Assembly (NCBI RefSeq): GCF_040882075.1
Contig: NZ_JBBEBZ010000106.1
Coordinates: 1 to 23,631, forward strand
Length of the DNA stretch: 23,631 nt
DNA from: Nitriliruptor sp040882075
GTDB lineage: Bacteria > Actinomycetota > Nitriliruptoria > Nitriliruptorales > Nitriliruptoraceae
Direction of reading: 5' to 3'
In this document: positions 13,650-22,690 of the stretch, piece by piece
How the letters are laid out: each line of letters starts with the position of its first letter
How positions within the stretch are numbered: position 1 is the stretch's first letter
Made by a program: the position numbers and the translations under genes
Notes under the pieces: model-generated
Databases searched by the model: none
What the model was told of the DNA's origin: nothing
Seen by the model: the letters and a program-made list of their open reading frames with translations, nothing else

Positions 13650-16141
13650 GCGACCTCCTCCGCGCCCGAGGTCGCGGTACCTGACGCGTCGCCGTCGACC
13701 GACGGTTCGGGGAGCGGGGCACCGTCGTCGACACGCCGGACGCTGGAACCCTTCGGCCCCTTGCGGACCTCGAAGCGGACCGGCAACCGCTCGGCGAGGT
13801 CACGGACGTGGGTGACGATCCCGACGACCCGACCTCTGGCGCCGAGTTCCTCGAGCGCTGCCGCGACGACGTCCAGCGTGTCCGGGTCGAGCGTGCCGAA
13901 CCCTTCGTCGAGGAACAGCGATTCGAGCTTGGCGGCCCCGTCGGCGGCGAGGTCGGTGACGTGGTCGGCGAGGGCCAGCGCCAGTGCCAGGGAGGCGAGG
14001 AACCGTTCGCCGCCGGACAGGCTCTTGACGGTGCGGGGTTCGTCGGCGTTGCGGTGGTCGACGACGAGGAACTGGTTGGTCGTGTCCAGCGCGAGCGAGT
14101 ACGCGCCGGAGGACAGCTCGCGGAGGATGGTCGAGGCGCCGGTGACGAGCCGCCGGAGGGCCCGTGCGAGCAGCCAGCGGGAGAACCCGTCGGCCCGCAG
14201 GAGCTTGCCGAGGTGCTCGGCGACGTTGGCCTCCTCGCGTGCGGCGTCCCGTTCGGCCGTGACGGTGCGGACCTCGTCGAGACGTTCGGCGAGCCGGGCC
14301 CGGGTGGCGCGGGTGGTCGCCAGCGCGTCGGCGATCGCGGCGGCGGGCGACGCGGATCCCGTGACCTCGACCCCAGCGCGGACGCACTCGTCGCGGAGGG
14401 CCCCGTTGACCTGTGCGTACCGTTCTCGAGCTTCGACCACGCGAGCTGCCGCCTCGTCCGCACGGGCGACCACCTGCGGACGTGACTCCTCGGCCCAGGC
14501 CAGCAGGGCGTCCCACGCCGCGGCCAGGTCGCGGCGCTGCAGCGTCGGTGGGCCGAGCCGGGCGACCGCGTCGCGTGCGACGTCGAGGGCGCGCCAGGCG
14601 TCAGCTTCCTGCGACCCCGCGCGGTCGCGGGTGGTGCGGGCCGCTGCCTCGGCCTCACGAGCCGCGCGGTCGCGCTGCCGAGCGGCAGCCACCTGTTCGT
14701 CGGCGGTGCGGACCCGGGCGATCAGGTCGGTCGCGGTGGCATCGTCGGCTGCCCCCGCTGCGTCGAGGGCAGCCGCGCGCGCCTCCCGTGCCTGGGCGAG
14801 CCGTGCCTCGGCGGCGTGGTGACGTTCGGTGGCGGTGGCGGCCGCGCGATCGGCGTCACGGGCCCGCGACTCGGCCGTGACACGGGCCGCCTGCGCCGAA
14901 CGCAGGGCGTCGGTGGCCGCGGCCGTGTCGCTGTCCGGCGGCGTGGCGGGGAGCTGGTCGATCGGGCTCCCGCAGACGGGGCAGTTATCACCGGTGTGGA
15001 GCCCGTCGGTCAGCGCGTGGACGAGCTCGCGCCGGCGCGCTGCCTCCCGGGTCTCCTCGGCGCGCTCCACCGCGGCGGTCGCCGCGTCGAACTCGGCCGT
15101 GGCGCGCGCGGCGGACGTGGCTGCGGCATCCGCAGCTCCGGTGAGGGCCGGCATCGCGTCCGTGGCGGCCGCGAGATCCGCCGCCGTCCGGCTCAGTTCA
15201 ACGAGCACCGCCGCATCCGGCAGCGCCTCACGGGCGATCTCGGCGGCGTCGATGTCAGCCGTCGCCGCCGACCGTGCCTCGGCTGCGACGGACACCGCCT
15301 CGTCCGCACACCGGATCGCGTCGGCCAGCGCGTCGACATCCGCCGGTCGACGCAGGGATCCGAGGGTGTCACGGTCGCTGGCCGCGGCGTCCGCTTCGGC
15401 CGCGAGCTGGCCGCCGCGTTCGCGCAGGTCGTCGAGCTCCACCTGGACCTCGCCGCACCGGGTCGCGAGTGCGTCGAGCACCTCGGCGCGCTCATCGAGC
15501 CGCGCGAGCTCGGCCGGGTCGGCGTTGGCGAGGTCGCCGTCGAGCCGTCGTTGCGCGGCGTCGGCCCGGGCGGCGGCCGCGGTCGCGGTCAGCCGTGCCC
15601 TGCGGCCGACCTCGTCGTGGAGCCGGAGGTCGAGCAGCTGGAGCAACAGATCCCCGCGCTCGGCGGGCTTGGCGAACAGGAAGCGATCGAACGCCCCCTG
15701 GGGCAGCACCACCGAGCGGCAGAACTGGTCGAAGCTCAGGCCGAGGAGCCGTTCGACCTCGCTGCTGACCTCGTCCGCGCTGCCAGCGCGGACCACCGAT
15801 CCGCCACCGGTGATCTCCTCGAGCCGGGCCTCCTTGGTGGTCGCGCCCTGCTTGGTGCGACGGATGACGCGGGTGGCCGTGAAGGTCCGGCTACCGACCG
15901 AGAACGTGAGCCGCACGCGACCCTCGTTGGCGCCCTGGGTGATGGCCGGGGCCACGAGCCGGCGGTCGTCGTAGCGGGGGACGGTCCCGTAGAGGGCCAG
16001 CATCATCGCGTCGACCAGCAGGGTGGTCTTGCCCGCACCGGTCGGTCCGGACAGCGCGAACAGGTCGACCCCGGCGAGGTCCAGCTCGGTGCGTTCCCGG
16101 AACGATCCGATGCCCTCGAGCTCGACGCGTTGCGGCCTCAC
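13646..16141 (-). CDS. sbcC: SbcC/Rad50-type DNA repair ATPase
   Basis: An 831-residue SMC-like ATPase, the Rad50 partner of the SbcD nuclease. It tethers and processes DNA ends and hairpins. N-terminal ATPase half: LEGIGSFRERTELDL and Walker A GPTGAGKTT (32-40), then QFCRSVVLPQGAFDRFLFA. Two long Ala/Arg/Glu-rich coiled coils flank the zinc hook CPVCG (C387, C390). C-terminal half: ABC signature LSGGERFLASLALALA (708 on), Walker B LFLDEGFGTLD (D745, E746) and the H-loop GIVTHVRDLAERLP. It is shorter than E. coli SbcC (about 1050 residues) because of shorter coiled coils. The C-terminal 35 residues are acidic and variable. The start GTG at 16141 overlaps the sbcD stop as GTGA, and its own stop overlaps nurA in the same way, so the three proteins are made together. 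Confidence 0.95.
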   Translation of the reverse strand: MRPQRVELEGIGSFRERTELDLAGVDLFALSGPTGAGKTTLLVDAMMLALYGTVPRYDDRRLVAPAITQGANEGRVRLTFSVGSRTFTATRVIRRTKQGATTKEARLEEITGGGSVVRAGSADEVSSEVERLLGLSFDQFCRSVVLPQGAFDRFLFAKPAERGDLLLQLLDLRLHDEVGRRARLTATAAAARADAAQRRLDGDLANADPAELARLDERAEVLDALATRCGEVQVELDDLRERGGQLAAEADAAASDRDTLGSLRRPADVDALADAIRCADEAVSVAAEARSAATADIDAAEIAREALPDAAVLVELSRTAADLAAATDAMPALTGAADAAATSAARATAEFDAATAAVERAEETREAARRRELVHALTDGLHTGDNCPVCGSPIDQLPATPPDSDTAAATDALRSAQAARVTAESRARDADRAAATATERHHAAEARLAQAREARAAALDAAGAADDATATDLIARVRTADEQVAAARQRDRAAREAEAAARTTRDRAGSQEADAWRALDVARDAVARLGPPTLQRRDLAAAWDALLAWAEESRPQVVARADEAAARVVEARERYAQVNGALRDECVRAGVEVTGSASPAAAIADALATTRATRARLAERLDEVRTVTAERDAAREEANVAEHLGKLLRADGFSRWLLARALRRLVTGASTILRELSSGAYSLALDTTNQFLVVDHRNADEPRTVKSLSGGERFLASLALALALADHVTDLAADGAAKLESLFLDEGFGTLDPDTLDVVAAALEELGARGRVVGIVTHVRDLAERLPVRFEVRKGPKGSSVRRVDDGAPLPEPSVDGDASGTATSGAEEVA

Positions 16142-17346
16142 GCCGGCCCTCCGAGCGCGGGGTCGCGGTCCTCGTCCTGGGCTTCCTCGAGCAGGCGCTG
16201 GAACAGGCCGGTCAGCCGGGCGTCGTCGGTGCCGATCTCCTCGAGGTACTCGGAGAACAGCGCGGCGGGGGAGGCGCGCAGCGCGTCCATGTCCAGCTCG
16301 GGTGGCGCGTCACGGTCCTCGTCGTCCTCCCGCGGTGCGACCGCGACGTCGACGGCGTCGGGGAGGGCCTGTCGCACCTCGTCGGCCAGCCCGGGCCTGG
16401 GTGGTTCCTCGAGCACGACGCGCAGCAGGTCGTCACCCACCTCGTCGCGGGCGGCGAGGACCTGATCGAGGGTGCCGCGGAGGGTCCGCAGGCGCCGGCC
16501 CGAGCTGAGCGGCACCTGTTCGATCCGGGCGGGCGTCGACGCGGTGGCTTCGACGAGCAGGACGGCCTTGGCGCCGCGGTCCGCCTCGCCGAAGTCGAGG
16601 TGGAGTGGGGAGCCCGAGTACCAGATCGGGGCCGGACCCTGGACCCGGTGGGGGAGGTGCAGGTGACCGAGCGCGACGTAGTGGGCCGTCGACGGGAACG
16701 CCTGCGGGGGGACGACGTAGTCGAAGATCGTGTGGGCCTGCCGCTCGCCCCCACCGAGGGCGGGGCCGCCGGTCCCGGCGACGGTCAGGTGTCCGACGAC
16801 GAGGTTGACGGTGTCGGTCCCGAAGTCCTCGGTGAGTGAGGCGATGATCCGCGCGACCCGCTCGGCGTAGGTGCCGGCGTGCTGCGCCGCGCCGCGCCGC
16901 TCGTGCATGAGCTGCTCGGAGGTGACGATGCCGCGCTGCGACACGAACGGGACCAGCGCGACCCGTGCCACCTCGCCGTCGCGGGTGGTCAGGTCGAGCA
17001 CCCCGCCGCGGTCGGCGCGGGCCACCTGATCGGCGAGGTGGACGTTGCCGAGCTCGAGCAGGGGACGGACCGCAGCCCACCGGCGGGGGTTGTCGTGGTT
17101 GCCCGCGAGCACCACCACGTGTGCGCCGGTGTCGGCGAGGTCGAGCAGCGCGCGGTAGACGATGCGTTCGGCCTCGGCGGAGGGGGCGCCGGTGTCGAAC
17201 TGGTCGCCGGCGACCAGGATCAGATCGACGTCCCGGTCGTGGGCGATCCCGGCGATCTCGGTGAGCACGGCGCGGTGCTCGTCGGCACGCGACCGCCCGC
17301 GGACGGTGCGGCCGACGTGCCAGTCGGAGGTGTGGAGGATGCGCAT
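16138..17346 (-). CDS. sbcD: SbcD/Mre11-type nuclease
   Basis: A 402-residue calcineurin-like metallophosphoesterase, the Mn-dependent exo/endonuclease of the SbcCD complex. The phosphoesterase motifs are complete: HTSDWHVG (D8, H10), LVAGDQFDTG (D48), VVLAGNHDNP (GNHD 82-85), NLVVGHLTVAG, and ALGHLHLPHRV (GHxH), followed by the SbcD C-terminal capping domain (PARIEQVPLSSGRRLRTLRGTLDQVLAA). The C-terminal tail is rich in Asp/Glu (EDDEDRD, EEAQDEDRD). The ATG at 17346 is chosen because the phosphoesterase fold begins at residue 2 and a -10 hexamer TAGCCT lies 7 nt upstream, giving a leaderless mRNA. It is the first gene of the sbcD-sbcC-nurA operon. Confidence 0.95.
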   Translation of the reverse strand: MRILHTSDWHVGRTVRGRSRADEHRAVLTEIAGIAHDRDVDLILVAGDQFDTGAPSAEAERIVYRALLDLADTGAHVVVLAGNHDNPRRWAAVRPLLELGNVHLADQVARADRGGVLDLTTRDGEVARVALVPFVSQRGIVTSEQLMHERRGAAQHAGTYAERVARIIASLTEDFGTDTVNLVVGHLTVAGTGGPALGGGERQAHTIFDYVVPPQAFPSTAHYVALGHLHLPHRVQGPAPIWYSGSPLHLDFGEADRGAKAVLLVEATASTPARIEQVPLSSGRRLRTLRGTLDQVLAARDEVGDDLLRVVLEEPPRPGLADEVRQALPDAVDVAVAPREDDEDRDAPPELDMDALRASPAALFSEYLEEIGTDDARLTGLFQRLLEEAQDEDRDPALGGPA

Positions 17347-17353
17347 CGGAGCG

Positions 17354-17359
17354 AGGCTA
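17354..17359 (-). promoter_or_regulatory. Candidate -10 (TAGCCT) of the leaderless sbcD-sbcC-nurA operon
   Basis: On the minus strand TAGCCT ends 7 nt before the ATG at 17346. There is no Shine-Dalgarno sequence between them. No GAAC-N4-GTTC box was found in the 148-bp spacer, so LexA control is not indicated. Confidence 0.5.
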
Positions 17360-17494
17360 CGTGACACCTCCGACACGCCTCCGCACCGCGTGCGGCACGG
17401 GGTGGTCAAGGGTGTCGCCTGTCAACGGCTGCACACCGAGGCATCCAGGGAGGTGCTCGGCATCCTCACCACGGTAGAGCCCCACGTCCCGCGG

Positions 17495-19438
17495 TCACTG
17501 GTAGGTGACGAGCACCACCTCGGGGTCGAGGTCGAGGATGTAGGACGGCTCGGCGACCACCGGGTCCTCGTCGTAGAAGTTCTTCCAGGCCCAGTGCCAA
17601 CGGTCCTCGGCGCCGGAGGTGAGCACGCCCCAGGTCTCGAGCTTCATGCCCTGGGGCCCCTGGCCGTCCATGTGGATGATGACCGCGACCTCGCGGGGGA
17701 CCTCGAGGATGTCCCGGTCGGGCAGCATGTCGACGCGGAACTGGTGCAGCACGAGCAGTTTCTCGGCCACGCCCGCGTCGCGCGCGAGCTCGGCGTACCA
17801 GTCGATGACCTCCTGCACCTCGGCGGCGTCGACGCTGCCGATCTGGCGCAGGTGGACCTGGTCGTCCTCGAGCCGCCACTCGGGATCGAGCGCGAGGCCG
17901 ACGTGCGGCTCGCGCAGCAGGTCCTCGTAGATCTTCGCCTGGTCGAGGAAGTGGTTACGGCCGGGCTGGAGATCCAGGATGACCTGCACATCCTCCTCCG
18001 CGGCGCGGTCCACGAGCTCGCGGAACTCCTCGGGCGGTGTCACGCGCGAGTACTTCCCGTCGTCGCCAGCCTCGGCGCTGGCGACCGTGGCGATGACCTC
18101 GAAGCCCGGCACGACGTCGCGCCCGTCGGCGTCGTACCCGGCGGAGATGTCGCGGACACGATCGAACGACGCCTCGAGGTCCTGTTCACCGAGGACACCG
18201 AGCACCGGAGCCCCCGGCTTGCCGTACATCGCGACCATCCGTGTGCCGTCGAAGTGGCGCAGCGTCCCACCCGGCAGGAGCGGTGCCTCGACCAGGAGCG
18301 TCAGGTCGCCGTCGAGGTCGCCGTCGAACTCGCCGACAGCGACCAGCTGGTCGGTGTCGAGGTCCGCGTCGCGCACGAGCTGCACGGTCCCACGGCCGAG
18401 CAGATCGCCGTTCGGGGCCGGGACGACCGTGTCGCCTCGCTGCGTGGCCAGGACCACGGCCGAGGGCGCGTTCGGGTCGGTGGGGTCGATCACGAGCGCT
18501 CGATCGGCGCCGTCGTCGAGCTCCCACGGCTCGTCGACGGTCTCCGCGTCGGGCAGCAGGTCGCCGAGATCGCCGACAGCGACGACCTCGCTGCCCTCGG
18601 GAAGCTCCGGGGCCGGACCGTCCACGGCGACGGGGAGGACGGCCGCTGAGGTGCGGATGGCGACGGCGGCCGCCGCGGTGAGGTCCTCGGGGCGGTCGGC
18701 GTCGGCGGCGACGAACCGGTCGGTGCCGAGCTCGTCGGCCACCTCGAGCGCCGTGGCGAGGTCGACCGCGCCCGCCGGCTCCGTCGCGCCAGCGTCCGGG
18801 TCGTCGGTAGCGGTGTCCCCGTCGGTCTCGGTCGGGTCCGCGGCCGCGATGTCGTCGGCCGGCTCGCCCTCGCCATCGGTCGCCTCGCCGGTCGCGCCAT
18901 CGGTGCCCGCGTCGCCGGTGTCCGCGTCGTCGCTGGTGCCCGGGGCCGGTTCGAGGTGGCGGACCTCCGGGTCGCCGAGCTCTGCGAGCGTCGCCGCGAG
19001 CCCGGCCTCGTCGCCGATCAACAGCGGCGCACCGAGCTCTACGGCGAGCGGGGCGGCGACGGCCGCCGACGCGGGCTGATCAGCCGGCACGGCCACCACC
19101 TGCTGGACGCACCCGAAGCTGGCGGTGATCGCACCGGCCGCGTCGAACGGTGCCGCGCCGGCGTCGAGATCCCGTGCAGCCTCCGGGGTCGCCTCGCAGG
19201 GCGGAGCCTCGTCCTCCGGTGCTGCCTCCTCGCTGGCCCCGTCGTCACCGGACGGAGCGGGATCGTCGTCACCACCGGTCGTGCACTGGGCGAGCAGGAG
19301 GAGCCCCGTGAGCAGCACGATGATGGTGCGGGCGAGGCGGCGACGGCGGAGGGGACTGACGGTTCGGTCCGAGGTTCGGCGGCCGTCCGACGCTACCGGT
19401 GTGGCGCACCGGTCGACCCCGCCCGGCCGGCCCGCCAC
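17495..19438 (-). CDS. Secreted acidic lipoprotein; cell-wall-binding-repeat-like and barrel-like regions
   Basis: About 647 residues; family not recognised with certainty. The N-terminus has an Arg-rich stretch (LRRRRLAR), a hydrophobic helix (TIIVLLTGLLLLAQ) and a lipobox ending in Cys (LLAQC, C52), so it should be a lipoprotein on the outer face of the membrane. Residues about 100-330 contain pieces resembling cell wall-binding repeat 2 (VVAVPADQPASAAVAAPLAV, VADELGTDRFVAADADRPED, VVAVGDLGDLLPD), interrupted by a very acidic Asp/Thr/Glu/Gly/Ala linker. The C-terminal about 250 residues (FEVIATVASAEAG, VQVILDLQPGRN, VGLALDPEWRL, LLVLHQF, VAVIIHMDGQG) look like alternating strands of a TIM-barrel, glycosidase-like domain; DPEW could be catalytic. 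The start is uncertain: GTG at 19438 is the only standard codon upstream of the signal helix. It gives a long n-region and overlaps the GNAT gene by 46 bp. Confidence 0.75.
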   Translation of the reverse strand: MAGRPGGVDRCATPVASDGRRTSDRTVSPLRRRRLARTIIVLLTGLLLLAQCTTGGDDDPAPSGDDGASEEAAPEDEAPPCEATPEAARDLDAGAAPFDAAGAITASFGCVQQVVAVPADQPASAAVAAPLAVELGAPLLIGDEAGLAATLAELGDPEVRHLEPAPGTSDDADTGDAGTDGATGEATDGEGEPADDIAAADPTETDGDTATDDPDAGATEPAGAVDLATALEVADELGTDRFVAADADRPEDLTAAAAVAIRTSAAVLPVAVDGPAPELPEGSEVVAVGDLGDLLPDAETVDEPWELDDGADRALVIDPTDPNAPSAVVLATQRGDTVVPAPNGDLLGRGTVQLVRDADLDTDQLVAVGEFDGDLDGDLTLLVEAPLLPGGTLRHFDGTRMVAMYGKPGAPVLGVLGEQDLEASFDRVRDISAGYDADGRDVVPGFEVIATVASAEAGDDGKYSRVTPPEEFRELVDRAAEEDVQVILDLQPGRNHFLDQAKIYEDLLREPHVGLALDPEWRLEDDQVHLRQIGSVDAAEVQEVIDWYAELARDAGVAEKLLVLHQFRVDMLPDRDILEVPREVAVIIHMDGQGPQGMKLETWGVLTSGAEDRWHWAWKNFYDEDPVVAEPSYILDLDPEVVLVTYQ

Positions 19439-20030
19439 TCGTCGGCGAGCACGGCCAGGATGAGGTCGTCGGTCCACCCTTCGTCGGACCAGTACGCCGC
19501 GACGAGCAGACCCTCCCGACGGAACCCGAGGCGCTCGAACAGCGCCACGGAGGACAGGTTGCGTGGGTCGCACCGTGCCTCGACACGGTGCACACCGCGA
19601 CCCGCCGCGAGGACGTGATCGAGCAGGCCCGTGACCGCCTCGGCTGCGAGCCCGTCACCCCGATCGGCCGGTGCGAGGGTCACACCCACCTCGACCAGAC
19701 GGCGATCACCGCCGGTCGCCAGCATGACGTCTCCGATCAGGCCGGGCCGGTCGCGAGGTTCCAGGGCGTACTGGAACGCGGTGTCCGGGGTACCCGGCGC
19801 ATCGGTGCCGACCGCCTCGATGAAGGTGAGGGCCTGATCGACGGAGTACGGCACGGACCAGCCCTGGTACCGGGCGGTCCCGGGGTCGGAGCGGTACGCG
19901 GCCAGCGCGGGGGCGTCGTCGGCCCGGAACCGCCGCAGCACCAGCCGGTCGGTGGCGAGGTGGTCGGCGAGGTCGAGCCGTGCCGTCGGGTCGGCGGGTG
20001 GCGGCTCACCCGGTCGGGGCTCGTGCGGGG

Positions 20031-20034
<4 letters not shown>
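19393..20034 (-). CDS. GNAT-family N-acetyltransferase (RimJ/RimL-like)
   Basis: A protein of about 213 residues. It opens with the RimJ/RimL-type motif LATDRLVLRRFRADDAPALAAYRSDPG. It continues with FQYALEPRDRPGLIGDVML, then VEVGVTLAPADRGDGLAAEAVTGLLDHV, where the acetyl-CoA pyrophosphate loop reads RGDGLA in place of the usual R/Q-x-x-G-x-G/A, and ends RVEARCDPRNLSSVALFERLGFRREGLL, the normal C-terminal GNAT motif with the N-S/A-S-x-x-L-x-x-x-G-F signature. The substrate (ribosomal protein, small amine or other) is unknown. No ATG, GTG or TTG lies close to the domain start outside the herA gene. CTG at 20034 overlaps the herA stop as CTGA and is taken as a coupled start, with moderate certainty. 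Confidence 0.83.
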
Positions 20035-21773
<1,739 letters not shown>

Positions 21774-21803
21774 CGGGTGCTCCTGCAGCGGTCGGTGTCG
21801 GGC

Positions 21804-21809
21804 AGCCTA
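21804..21809 (-). promoter_or_regulatory. Candidate -10 (TAGGCT) of herA
   Basis: On the minus strand TAGGCT would start a transcript near 21797 with a leader of about 24 nt that includes the AGGAG before the TTG at 21773. Two copies of repeat family B lie directly upstream. Confidence 0.4.
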
Positions 21810-21836
21810 CGAGCCGCCCGTGAGCTGATCGACGAG

Positions 21837-21877
21837 CGTGCACCGAGGTGACGTGCACGGCGTTGGGTCGGTGCACG
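21837..21877. repeat. Palindromic repeat family B, copy 1 upstream of herA
   Basis: The arms CGTGCACCGA (21837-21846) and TCGGTGCACG (21868-21877) are perfect inverted repeats separated by 21 nt. The spacer contains a further GTGCAC. The sequence up to and including GTG-R-CGTG after the left arm matches copy 2. Confidence 0.85.
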
Positions 21878-21898
21878 GGACGGTCGAGGTCCGATGAG

Positions 21899-21939
21899 CG
21901 TGCACCGAGGTGGCGTGGATGAGGGCGGATCGGTGCACG
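21899..21939. repeat. Palindromic repeat family B, copy 2 upstream of herA
   Basis: The same arms (21899-21908 and 21930-21939), again with 21 nt between, start 62 bp after copy 1. It lies between the herA promoter region and the stop of the second GNAT gene. Confidence 0.85.
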
Positions 21940-21964
21940 GACGACCCGTCGCCGGCACCGGTCG

Positions 21965-22480
21965 TCACGGGCGCTGCTCCCGGATCGGCCGCTCGAAGGC
22001 GAACTCGGTGGTGTCGGAGGGGTCGTGGAGCTGGCGCGACGCGCCCGTCCGGCGGTACCCGAGAGCCCCGTAGAGGCGGTGCGCGTCGAAGAACCGCGTG
22101 TCGGACCACAGCTCGACCCGGGCAACACCGAGCCCGGCGGCGTGCGCTTCGACCAGGCGGACGAGCCCGGTGGCCAAGCCCCGTCCACGGGCCAGGGGTG
22201 CCACGTAGAGGCGTTTGAGCTCGACCGCTCCCTCGGTCGGTGGGCCGGCGCCGACCGATGCGATCAGCTGGTCGTCCCGTTCGACGACCCACCACGGGCT
22301 GCCACGGCGGGCCGCGGTCGTGCCGGGTGTCGGCAGGTCGTCGTCGACACCGGGCAGGTCGAGCACGCACCCCGGGTACTCGGCGTAGGCGCCGGCGATC
22401 AACGCCGTGAGCGCGTCGGCGTCCGCGTCGGTGACCCGCCGGAGCCCCGGGATCGCGACGGCCGGGGATGGATCGTGCAC
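21965..22480 (-). CDS. GNAT-family N-acetyltransferase
   Basis: A 171-residue acetyltransferase. LRRVTDADADALTALIAGAYAEYPG is the first strand and helices of the GNAT fold. VELKRLYVAPLARGRGLATGLVRLVEAHA is motif A with the acetyl-CoA pyrophosphate loop R-G-R-G-L-A, followed by VARVELWSDTRFFDAHRLYGALGYRRTG, the usual final motif with Y and G. The form resembles small GNATs acting on amino acids or antibiotics, but no substrate can be assigned. GTG at 22480 is preferred over GTG at 22495 because GGAGG lies 5 nt before it; the earlier one has no ribosome binding site. It is upstream of herA on the same strand but separated by 191 bp containing repeats and a probable promoter, so it is likely not cotranscribed by design. 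Confidence 0.88.
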   Translation of the reverse strand: MHDPSPAVAIPGLRRVTDADADALTALIAGAYAEYPGCVLDLPGVDDDLPTPGTTAARRGSPWWVVERDDQLIASVGAGPPTEGAVELKRLYVAPLARGRGLATGLVRLVEAHAAGLGVARVELWSDTRFFDAHRLYGALGYRRTGASRQLHDPSDTTEFAFERPIREQRP

Positions 22481-22577
22481 GCTGTCCTCCGGCACTGGTG
22501 GCGGGCGCCGACCGAGGTTACTGCCGACACGGCCACCGTCGACGACGCTGTCGTCGCCGAGCGACCGCTGTCTGACC

Positions 22578-22626
22578 GGTTGTGAAGCGACCAGTGGGTA
22601 TCACCCCGGGTGGTCGCTTCACAACC
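22578..22626. repeat. Perfect 16-bp inverted repeat between divergent genes
   Basis: The arms GGTTGTGAAGCGACCA and TGGTCGCTTCACAACC pair without mismatch around a 17-nt spacer, which itself contains GGGT-ATC-ACCC. It lies between the divergent GNAT gene (start 22480) and ligase gene (start 22691), 34 bp before the ligase -10. It could be an operator, a cruciform or an insertion-derived repeat. A terminator is unlikely because no gene ends here. Confidence 0.9.
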
Positions 22627-22659
22627 TCGTGAGGAAGGCAGCGCCGGCAGCTCGCGAGC

Positions 22660-22665
22660 TAACGT
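22660..22665 (+). promoter_or_regulatory. Candidate -10 (TAACGT) of the ligase gene
   Basis: TAACGT fits TANNNT and would give a leader of about 19 nt holding AGGAGG (22681-22686) before the GTG at 22691. Confidence 0.45.
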
Positions 22666-22690
22666 CACGCGGACGGGACGAGGAGGCGGG

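Noticed and set aside
12567..16465. Long plus-strand open frames opposite nurA and sbcC (751 and 549 codons)
   Set aside because: They are antisense to genes with complete, recognisable motifs. Their translations are low-complexity and Arg/Ser/Gly-rich, as expected from GC-rich reverse frames.
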